DNA from: Pseudorhodobacter sp.
GTDB taxonomy: Bacteria; Pseudomonadota; Alphaproteobacteria; Rhodobacterales; Rhodobacteraceae
Direction of reading: 5' to 3'
Assembly: GCA_014378345.1 (NCBI GenBank)
Contig: JACMNW010000466.1
Location: 1 to 5,638 of the forward strand
Length of the DNA stretch: 5,638 bases
Part shown: piece after piece, positions 1 through 5,324 of the stretch
Position numbering within the stretch: the first letter of the stretch is position 1
How the letters are laid out: every line of letters begins with the position of its first letter
Translations under genes and position numbers: made by a program
The notes under the pieces: model-generated
Told to the model about the DNA's origin: nothing
The model's input: the letters and a program-made list of their open reading frames with translations, nothing else
Database searches by the model: none

Positions 1-2028
1 CAATCATCAGGCCGCACCGAAGTGACCGGCGCAAACGTGCTTGTCGCCATTTTTGCTGAACGCGAATCCAACGCGGCCTATTTCCTGCAGGAACAGGACA
101 TGACCCGCTACGACGCGGTGAATTTCATCGCCCACGGTGTAGCGAAAGACCCATCTTTTGGCGAACCAAGGCCTGTGACCGGTGCCGAAGAACACCATGA
201 GACGCCAAAGGCCGAAGCAGGCGATGCGAAAGAATCCGCACTGTCGAAATTCTGCGTCGATCTGAACGTCAAAGCCAAGAAAGGCGATGTCGACCCGCTG
301 ATCGGCCGCGAAGCTGAAGTGGAACGCTGCATTCAGGTTCTTTGCCGTAGGCGGAAGAACAACCCGCTGCTGGTGGGCGACCCCGGCGTTGGCAAAACCG
401 CCATTGCCGAAGGTCTGGCCTGGAAAATCATCAACAAGGAAACGCCGGAAATTCTGGCACGCGCCACGATTTACAGCCTTGATATGGGGGCGCTGTTGGC
501 TGGCACGCGTTACCGGGGCGATTTTGAAGAACGCCTGAAAGCGGTCGTCAAGGAAATCGAAGATCACCCTGATGCCATTCTTTTCATTGATGAGATCCAC
601 ACCGTCATCGGTGCCGGTGCCACATCGGGCGGTGCCATGGATGCGTCAAACCTGCTGAAACCGGCGCTTCAGGGCGGCAAACTGCGCTGCATGGGATCCA
701 CCACGTACAAAGAATTCCGCCAGCATTTCGAAAAAGACCGCGCCCTGTCCCGCCGTTTCCAAAAGATCGACGTGAATGAGCCGTCAGTTCCAGATACCAT
801 CAAAATCCTGATGGGGCTGAAGCCGCATTTTGAACAGCACCACGATCTGCGCTACACTGCCGAAGCGATCAAGGTCGCCGTGGAACTTGCCGCGCGCTAC
901 ATCAATGACCGTAAATTGCCGGACTCGGCGATTGACGTGATCGATGAAGCAGGGGCCGCCCAGCATCTGCTGGCCGATTCCAAAAAACGCAAGGTCATCG
1001 GCATCAAGGAAATCGAAGCCGTTGTCGCCAAAATCGCCCGTATCCCTGCAAAATCGGTCTCAAAAGATGATGCCGAAGTGCTGCGCGATCTGGAAAAATC
1101 GCTGAAACGTGTGGTGTTCGGGCAGGACAAAGCGATTGAAGCGCTGGCATCTGCCATCAAACTGGCCCGCGCGGGCTTGCGCGAACCGGAAAAGCCCATC
1201 GGCAACTACCTGTTCGCGGGACCAACCGGTGTCGGCAAAACCGAAGTGGCAAAGCAACTCGCGTCAACCTTGGGCGTCGAACTGCTGCGCTTTGACATGT
1301 CGGAATACATGGAAAAACACGCCGTTTCCCGCCTGATCGGTGCCCCCCCCGGCTATGTCGTCTTTGGTCAGGGCGGTATGCTGACCGGCGGAATTGATCA
1401 GCATCCGCATTGCGTGCTGTTGTTGGACGAGATGGAAAAGGCGCACCCCGATGTCTACAACATCCTGTTGCAGGTGATGGATCACGGCAAACTGACCGAC
1501 CACAACGGACGTTCTGTCGATTTCCGCAATGTCATCCTGATCATGACGTCAAACGCCGGCGCGCGCGAACAGTCGCAATCGGCCATCGGCTTTGGCCGCG
1601 TACGGCGCACGGGTGAAGATACCGCGGCGATTGAACGCACGTTCACGCCGGAATTCCGCAACCGCCTTGACGCGGTGATCAGCTTTGCCCCGCTTGGCAA
1701 AGAGGTGATCCGCCAAGTGGTCGAGAAATTCGTGCTGCAACTTGAAGCACAGCTTCTTGATCGCAACGTGCATATCGAAATTACTGCCGAAGCCGCCGCT
1801 TGGCTTGGCGAAAAAGGCTATGACGAAAAAATGGGCGCGCGCCCCCTTGGCCGCGTGATCCAGGAACACATCAAAAAACCACTCGCCGAAGAATTGCTGT
1901 TCGGCAAGCTTATGAAGGGTGGTCTGGTCAAAGTCGGCCTGAAAGATGACGCGATTATGCTGGATATTGAAGAGCCGCAAAAACCGGCACTGACCAAATC
2001 GAAACCGCCGTTGTTGACTGCGGGATAA
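1..2028 (+). CDS. clpA: ATP-dependent Clp protease ATP-binding subunit ClpA (5' end outside window)
   Basis: AAA+ unfoldase that feeds substrates to ClpP in the cytoplasm; the family's N-domain binds the N-end-rule adaptor ClpS. The frame is open from base 1 (first residues QSSGR align with about residue 96 of the 758-residue E. coli protein), so roughly 95 N-terminal residues are missing and 675 are visible. The remaining N-domain covers residues 1-45, followed by a variable linker to about 75. Ring D1 has Walker A GDPGVGKT (126-133), Walker B ILFIDE (193-198) and arginine fingers in the DRALSRRF segment. Ring D2 has Walker A GPTGVGKT (407-414), Walker B VLLLDE (472-477), the FRNRLD arginine finger (552-557) and sensor-2 GARP (612-615). 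The ClpP-docking loop is IGF (529-531). All catalytic motifs are intact. Oddity: the D2 pore loop reads GYVV (451-454) where the family has GYVG, with further unusual residues at 456 and 463. An eight-C run (1343-1350) sits just before it. A terminator follows the TAA. Confidence 0.97.
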   Translation, partial: QSSGRTEVTGANVLVAIFAERESNAAYFLQEQDMTRYDAVNFIAHGVAKDPSFGEPRPVTGAEEHHETPKAEAGDAKESALSKFCVDLNVKAKKGDVDPLIGREAEVERCIQVLCRRRKNNPLLVGDPGVGKTAIAEGLAWKIINKETPEILARATIYSLDMGALLAGTRYRGDFEERLKAVVKEIEDHPDAILFIDEIHTVIGAGATSGGAMDASNLLKPALQGGKLRCMGSTTYKEFRQHFEKDRALSRRFQKIDVNEPSVPDTIKILMGLKPHFEQHHDLRYTAEAIKVAVELAARYINDRKLPDSAIDVIDEAGAAQHLLADSKKRKVIGIKEIEAVVAKIARIPAKSVSKDDAEVLRDLEKSLKRVVFGQDKAIEALASAIKLARAGLREPEKPIGNYLFAGPTGVGKTEVAKQLASTLGVELLRFDMSEYMEKHAVSRLIGAPPGYVVFGQGGMLTGGIDQHPHCVLLLDEMEKAHPDVYNILLQVMDHGKLTDHNGRSVDFRNVILIMTSNAGAREQSQSAIGFGRVRRTGEDTAAIERTFTPEFRNRLDAVISFAPLGKEVIRQVVEKFVLQLEAQLLDRNVHIEITAEAAAWLGEKGYDEKMGARPLGRVIQEHIKKPLAEELLFGKLMKGGLVKVGLKDDAIMLDIEEPQKPALTKSKPPLLTAG

Positions 2029-2041
2029 GCGTAAGACGAGA

Positions 2042-2070
2042 AAAAACCCCCGCACTTTGTGGGGGTTTTT
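2042..2070 (+). terminator. Rho-independent terminator of clpA, potentially bidirectional
   Basis: It begins 13 nt after the clpA stop. Arms 2047-2054 (CCCCCGCA) and 2058-2065 (TGTGGGGG) pair over 8 bp with one G-T wobble and a CTT loop. A tract of five T follows (2066-2070), and A residues precede the left arm, so it could also act on the opposite strand. It separates clpA from the downstream ccd module, which therefore needs its own promoter. Confidence 0.9.
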
Positions 2071-2094
2071 ATTTGAGCTGCGGTCAAAACATAA

Positions 2095-2110
2095 TGTTGG
2101 ATATACAGCA
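2095..2110. promoter_or_regulatory. Candidate operator: imperfect 16-bp palindrome before ccdA
   Basis: The segment TGTTGGATATACAGCA matches its own reverse complement at 12 of 16 positions and is centred on ATAT. It ends 6 nt before the ATG of the ccdA remnant. CcdA-family antitoxins are ribbon-helix-helix repressors that bind short palindromes at their own promoter, so this is where an autoregulatory operator is expected. No convincing -35/-10 pair could be assigned; a CATAAT at 2090-2095 is the best -10-like hexamer. The functional assignment is inference from position and symmetry. Confidence 0.3.
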
Positions 2111-2116
2111 TGAAAT

Positions 2117-2341
2117 ATGCCAGCCCCCAACCGCCGCGCCACCAGTTTAACGATGGACCGCCAACTCTGAGATGATGCGCGAGATGTGGGTATTCCGCGG
2201 GCTGCTGAAGCAGGGTTAACCGCAGCAGTGAAAACAGCGCGCGCTGAGGCATAGAAGCGTGATAACGCAGATGCCATCGCTTACTGGAACAAATATTTGG
2301 AAGAGAACGGCCTGCCACTTACCGATTTGCGGCAATTCTAG
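2117..2341 (+). pseudogene. ccdA: ccdA-type antitoxin, broken by two in-frame stop codons
   Basis: One frame runs 75 codons from ATG 2117 to TAG 2339-2341 and resembles a CcdA antitoxin throughout. The N-terminal part (RRATSLTMDRQL) looks like the DNA-binding strand of the ribbon-helix-helix domain. The middle (DDARDVG, then RAAEAGLTAAV) matches its helices. The C-terminal part (AYWNKYLEENGLPL, then RQF) matches the flexible tail that wraps around CcdB. Two nonsense codons interrupt it: TGA at 2168-2170 (codon 18) and TAG at 2252-2254 (codon 46, where the family usually has tryptophan, so TGG to TAG is the likely change). Between VGI and RAAEAG it seems about two residues shorter than relatives, a possible 6-bp deletion. 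Length is close to the usual 72 or so residues and no net frameshift has accumulated, so decay looks recent. It is placed as the first gene of a ccdAB operon, 6 nt before ccdB. Sequencing error is the main alternative. Confidence 0.8.
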
Positions 2342-2347
2342 ATCGAC

Positions 2348-2647
2348 ATGGCACGCCAATTTGACGTTTACCGCAGACCTAATGGTACGCTTGTCGTGGA
2401 CGTTCAAAATAGCCTGCTGGAGGCTCTTTCGACGCGCGTCGTTGTTCCTTTGATCGGAAAGACCAAAGGCGGGCCCGACAGTCGAAGTCTTAATCCCAGC
2501 GTATCGTTCGACGGCAAGGATTATTTGATAGGCACGCAATTTTTAGCCACGGCAACGCTGGCCGAACTCGGCTTGAACATGGGCGATATCAGCCACAAGC
2601 GCGACGAAATCAGTCGCGCGCTTGATCTGCTCTTTACCGGGTTCTAA
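2348..2647 (+). CDS. ccdB: CcdB-family toxin, intact and apparently orphaned
   Basis: This 99-residue protein resembles CcdB, the toxin of the F-plasmid ccdAB module (101 residues), which poisons DNA gyrase by binding GyrA and trapping the cleavage complex. Visible family landmarks are VDVQ (17-20), the strand RVVVPL (30-35), LNP (48-50), and the C-terminal helix MGDISHKRDEIS then ALDLLF (78-96) ending in TGF. The F toxin ends in Trp-Gly-Ile and uses that tryptophan to poison gyrase; here threonine 97 takes its place, as in some chromosomal CcdB proteins. No internal stop or frameshift is present. The ATG lies 6 nt after the ccdA stop and has no recognisable Shine-Dalgarno sequence, which suggests translation was coupled to ccdA. 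With ccdA interrupted, expression may be strongly reduced. Its TAA is 5 nt from the stop of the convergent DUF2189 gene. Family assignment is confident; activity is unknown. Confidence 0.88.
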   Translation: MARQFDVYRRPNGTLVVDVQNSLLEALSTRVVVPLIGKTKGGPDSRSLNPSVSFDGKDYLIGTQFLATATLAELGLNMGDISHKRDEISRALDLLFTGF

Positions 2648-2652
2648 CCCCC

Positions 2653-3516
2653 TTAAACCACTGCCCGCTTATACAGATGCCACGTCGAATGCCCCAAAAT
2701 CGGCAGAACCAGCACCAGCCCCAACAGGGCTGGCAGTGAACCCAGCGCCAGTGATCCGGCCACGATCAGCCCCCAAACCCCAATCGGCACAGGGTTTTTC
2801 ATCGCCACTTTTACCGACGTAACCACCGCCATGGGCAGACTTACATCACGGTCTAGCAGCATCGGGAACGACACAACGGAAATCGCCAGCACGGCGACGG
2901 AAAATGCAAATCCTAGTGCCATGCCGATGATCATCATGGCCCAACCCGCTCCCGTTGTGAAAATGTCATGCACGAAAGCTGCAATAGAAGCGGGCGCTTC
3001 CGGCCCCAGAGTGGCATCAAAAATCAAGTTTGCCGACATGATCCAAATCAGAAAAACGACAACATGAAATAGGCTGAGGATCAATATTCCGCCGAATTTC
3101 GGTGATTTGATCACGTCGAGATAGGCAAGCCAACCTGTCGGCTCGTTTGTTTCGCGGCGGCGGCTCATTTCATACAGGCCGACGGCTGCGACGGGGCCGG
3201 CCAAAGCAAAGCCGGACAGGATGGGAAAGACGAGTTGGACGAAGTTTCCTTTGAGGGCAAGTGCTGCGAGGATGCCACCAATGACAGGGTAGAGAAGGCA
3301 AACGAAAACGACGTCTGATCTGAAGGCCATCACGTCGTCCCAGCCTTTGCGGAGGGCTTCGCGGAGGTCAGTTAATGTCAGCTTTCTGATCTGCGGGATT
3401 TCAGTGCTCGCCGCGGCTTTTGTTCCGACGGAGCTTGCGACGGAGGAAGCGTAGCCGAACGTCGATCTGATCGCGCCGAAGGCCCAGGATAGCGGATTTC
3501 CGATGGTATCTGGCAT
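2653..3516 (-). CDS. DUF2189 family multi-pass inner-membrane protein
   Basis: This 287-residue protein has the layout of the DUF2189 family, which is widespread in alphaproteobacteria and has no established function. After a polar N-terminal region of about 65 residues, containing the family-typical stretch IRKLTLTDLREALRKGWDD (43-61), come hydrophobic segments at about 69-88, 92-115, 141-165, 189-218 and 244-275. The last two are long enough that one may be a helical pair, giving 5-7 membrane helices. A charged segment (118-140, SRRRETNEP) separates helices 2 and 3. There is no cleavable signal peptide. The ATG start is supported by a perfect AGGAGG (complement of 3524-3529) 7 nt upstream. 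The gene is convergent with ccdB and lies downstream of, but 240 bp away from, the OmpA-like gene on the same strand, so it probably has its own promoter. No specific role can be assigned from sequence. Confidence 0.85.
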   Translation of the reverse strand: MPDTIGNPLSWAFGAIRSTFGYASSVASSVGTKAAASTEIPQIRKLTLTDLREALRKGWDDVMAFRSDVVFVCLLYPVIGGILAALALKGNFVQLVFPILSGFALAGPVAAVGLYEMSRRRETNEPTGWLAYLDVIKSPKFGGILILSLFHVVVFLIWIMSANLIFDATLGPEAPASIAAFVHDIFTTGAGWAMMIIGMALGFAFSVAVLAISVVSFPMLLDRDVSLPMAVVTSVKVAMKNPVPIGVWGLIVAGSLALGSLPALLGLVLVLPILGHSTWHLYKRAVV

Positions 3517-3523
3517 CCGTGAT

Positions 3524-3529
3524 CCTCCT
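3524..3529 (-). promoter_or_regulatory. Shine-Dalgarno site of the DUF2189 gene
   Basis: CCTCCT on the plus strand reads AGGAGG on the minus strand, 7 nt before the ATG at 3516-3514. It is a full match to the anti-Shine-Dalgarno core and fixes the start codon. Confidence 0.85.
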
Positions 3530-3544
3530 GATTTCAGGTTTCAA

Positions 3545-3565
3545 CCCGGCTTTGTCGCTGCCGGG
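3545..3565. other. GC-rich hairpin in the DUF2189 leader
   Basis: Perfect 6-bp arms CCCGGC (3545-3550) and GCCGGG (3560-3565) flank a 9-nt loop. On the minus strand it lies about 29 nt before the DUF2189 start codon, inside the likely 5' untranslated region. It is not followed by a T tract in either direction, so it is not a canonical terminator. It may be an mRNA-stabilising or attenuating stem, or chance in GC-rich DNA. Confidence 0.3.
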
Positions 3566-3656
3566 GCAGGTTTGACGAAAAGCTAGTTTTGGACTTGGAT
3601 CACTTGACTGCCAAAGTGTATCAGGATTATTTAAAAACTGCGCTCACAATTTCGCA

Positions 3657-3687
3657 GGCACGTTGTAGGGGGCGCGACATACGTGCC
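3657..3687. repeat. Spaced 7-bp perfect inverted repeat
   Basis: GGCACGT (3657-3663) and ACGTGCC (3681-3687) are exact reverse complements, separated by 17 nt that include a GGGGG run. The arms are in the spacer upstream of the DUF2189 gene, about 140 bp before its start. They could be a dimeric regulator's half-sites or a stem-loop. No T tract follows immediately, so terminator function is unlikely. Seven matched bases could arise by chance. Confidence 0.3.
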
Positions 3688-3695
3688 ATGAATTT

Positions 3696-3708
3696 TAAGA
3701 TATTGATA
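3696..3708 (-). promoter_or_regulatory. Candidate integration host factor (IHF) site
   Basis: On the minus strand this reads TATCAATATCTTA, an exact match to the IHF consensus WATCAANNNNTTR. It is embedded in a nearly GC-free stretch (about 3689-3720), and the side where IHF usually contacts an A/T-rich element is A/T-rich here too. It lies about 180-190 bp upstream of the DUF2189 start and 49-61 bp beyond the OmpA-like stop codon. IHF bending of the DUF2189 upstream region is inferred only; AT-rich DNA produces such matches by chance. Confidence 0.35.
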
Positions 3709-3732
3709 TTAAATAATTAAGTAACTTTCATA

Positions 3733-3749
3733 ACGGTTTCCCAAGCCGT
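3733..3749 (-). terminator. Weak hairpin after the OmpA-like gene
   Basis: On the minus strand ACGG and CCGT pair over 4 bp; after a C-A mismatch two T-A pairs close a GGG loop. It starts 8 nt after the TAG. An AT-rich tract follows, though not an uninterrupted T run. It is the only candidate terminator for the channel/OmpA operon and is marginal. Confidence 0.22.
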
Positions 3750-3756
3750 AACACTG

Positions 3757-5322
3757 CTACCTTTCGGTCAGTTTCAGCTCGATCCGCCGGTTCTGCGCCA
3801 AAGCATCGGGGCTGTCACCTACCGCCACGGGGCGCCATTCGCCAAAGCCGGTTGCTGCCATTCGGCTGGGGGGAAAACCGAGATCGTCTTGCATATACCG
3901 CACCACAGACAATGCGCGGGCCTGCGACAACTCCCAGTTGTCTTTGAATTGGCCAAGGCCTGACAGCGGCACATTATCAGTGTGACCATCAACGCGGATA
4001 ATCCAATCAATGCTATCGGGTATCTGTCCGGCAACCTCTTTCAATGTTGCCGCTACTTTTGCGATCTGCGCACGGCCTTCGGGGGCCAGGTCGGCGGCAC
4101 CTGCGCTAAACAAAACCTCGGATGAAAACACAAAACGGTCGCCGACCACGCGGACGCCTTCGCGGCCTGCCAAAACGCGGCTTAATTGGCCAAAGAATTC
4201 GGACCGGAATTTGGCCAAATTCTGCGCCTCAGCAGTGAGGGACTTTGCTTCTTCTTCAAGCCGCAAGCGTTCAGCCTCTTCCAGATCCGCGCGCCTGCGT
4301 TGTTCAGATGCCACCTGCGCAAGTGCGGAATTAAGCTGGGTTCCAAGCGCTTGAAGTTGTACTTTCGAAGCGGCGTCTTTCGCGGCAGACACATCCAGAA
4401 TCGTCTGCAAACCGCCCAATTGTGTGCGCAACGCTGCCACCTGTTCGTTCAGCAAAACAACGGCACGTGCGTCTTTGGCAGATTGCGCTTCCTGTGCTGC
4501 CAACGCCGCCTTTGCAGTTTCTAACAGCGCATCCTTTCCAGTGACCGCTTTCGCAGCGTCGGTCTGTGCGGCGGCAAGCAAGGTCAGGGTTTCTTCGGCA
4601 CGTTTGCGTTGTTCTTCCAAGGCCAGCGTCATGGCGGTAAGTTCGGTATCCGCCCCGGCCAGTTTTGCGCGCAGCGCGTCAGCTGCCGCCTGATCTACCG
4701 CGCGGGCGGCTTCTTCTTGAGTCAGCAGAACCGTTTTTGCCTGCAGATCCGCCTCAGTTTTAGCAGACTTCATGCGCAGATCGACCAGTAATGCCTCCAA
4801 TGCCTCACGCCTTGCGGCGGCAAGACGGGCGGCTTCAGCCCCCGCATCGATTTCGCCGCGCGCGGTGGCGAGGGCCAGATCGAGCGCCTCTTTATCGGAC
4901 AAGAGTTTGGTTTGTGCAGTCTCTAAATCGGCAATTTCACCGCGCGCGGCATCACGGTCTGCCAGCAGCCCGGCCACTTGTGCCTCAAAACTGGTGATCC
5001 TGGCCGTTGCCGAAGCAAGTTCGCCTTCGCGCGCGACGATTTGGCCTGTCAGCGTGGCAATCACAGAGGATTGTTGCCCGACTTCGGCCTGCAGATCGCG
5101 GGTGCGTTTTTGTTCGAGGCCCAGTGCGTCGGCAAGGCCGGAAAGTTGATCTGTCAATGAATTCAATTCGGTATCCTGGGTGGTGATGGTATCGCGCAAC
5201 ACCGATTGCATGACGGTAAAAATCGTCAGCACGAACATCAGCACCATCAGGATGGTCGTAACCGCATCAACAAAACCCGGCCATATCATCGAGCTATCGC
5301 GGCGGCGTTTGCCGAGTGCCAT
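3757..5322 (-). CDS. MotB/OmpA-like protein: membrane anchor, long coiled coil, peptidoglycan-binding domain
   Basis: This 521-residue protein resembles the MotB/TolR-type partner of a proton-channel pair. After a basic start (GKRRRD) one membrane helix spans about 14-38 and carries aspartate 19 in WPGFVDAV, the position of the proton-binding aspartate in MotB relatives. Residues of about 45-375 are an Ala/Glu/Gln/Leu-rich coiled coil. Residues of about 397-521 form an OmpA-C domain with GHTDN (D449), NWELSQARA (R469) and NRRIELKL, the residues that hold peptidoglycan diaminopimelate in the family. Expected topology is N-in, inner membrane, domain in the periplasm. The ATG at 5322 lies 2 nt after the upstream gene's TGA; a TTG at 5328 overlapping that stop would add two residues, but ATG is preferred because MALGKRRR resembles the usual start in relatives. 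The tight spacing implies an operon with the ExbB-like gene. It is much longer than flagellar MotB (about 300 residues), and no flagellar genes are nearby. Its function is unknown; a cell-envelope stator role is inferred. Confidence 0.85.
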   Translation of the reverse strand: MALGKRRRDSSMIWPGFVDAVTTILMVLMFVLTIFTVMQSVLRDTITTQDTELNSLTDQLSGLADALGLEQKRTRDLQAEVGQQSSVIATLTGQIVAREGELASATARITSFEAQVAGLLADRDAARGEIADLETAQTKLLSDKEALDLALATARGEIDAGAEAARLAAARREALEALLVDLRMKSAKTEADLQAKTVLLTQEEAARAVDQAAADALRAKLAGADTELTAMTLALEEQRKRAEETLTLLAAAQTDAAKAVTGKDALLETAKAALAAQEAQSAKDARAVVLLNEQVAALRTQLGGLQTILDVSAAKDAASKVQLQALGTQLNSALAQVASEQRRRADLEEAERLRLEEEAKSLTAEAQNLAKFRSEFFGQLSRVLAGREGVRVVGDRFVFSSEVLFSAGAADLAPEGRAQIAKVAATLKEVAGQIPDSIDWIIRVDGHTDNVPLSGLGQFKDNWELSQARALSVVRYMQDDLGFPPSRMAATGFGEWRPVAVGDSPDALAQNRRIELKLTER

Positions 5323-5324
5323 GA

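Noticed and set aside
7..600. 197-codon minus-strand frame opposite clpA
   Set aside because: It is antisense to well-conserved ClpA sequence, the usual mirror-frame artefact in GC-rich codons.
1549..2277. Long minus-strand frame opposite the clpA end and the ccdA remnant
   Set aside because: Most of it is antisense to conserved clpA codons and it crosses the clpA terminator; the translation has no recognisable domain.
2259..2453. A 64-codon plus-strand frame from a GTG, overlapping ccdA and ccdB
   Set aside because: It is out of phase with the clearly recognisable CcdA tail and CcdB frame, has no Shine-Dalgarno site, and its translation resembles nothing; it is a shadow frame.
2639..2650. 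Palindrome GGGTTCTAACCC at the ccdB stop, considered as a terminator
   Set aside because: The stem is only 4 bp with a usable loop and is followed by C residues, not a T tract.
3578..3590. Near-palindrome AAAA-G-CTAG-TTTT in the DUF2189 upstream spacer
   Set aside because: It is short, asymmetric by one base and of low complexity; no promoter could be aligned with it.
4186..4217. Inverted repeat GGCCAAA ... TTTGGCC within the OmpA-like gene
   Set aside because: It lies inside the coding frame and is explained by codons for the similar short stretches FFGQL and LAKF; no regulatory role is indicated.
4010..5149. Several plus-strand frames of about 60-125 codons opposite the OmpA-like gene
   Set aside because: All are antisense to the coiled-coil and OmpA coding frame, rich in Ala, Ser and Arg as expected from mirrored Ala/Glu codons, and lack start signals.
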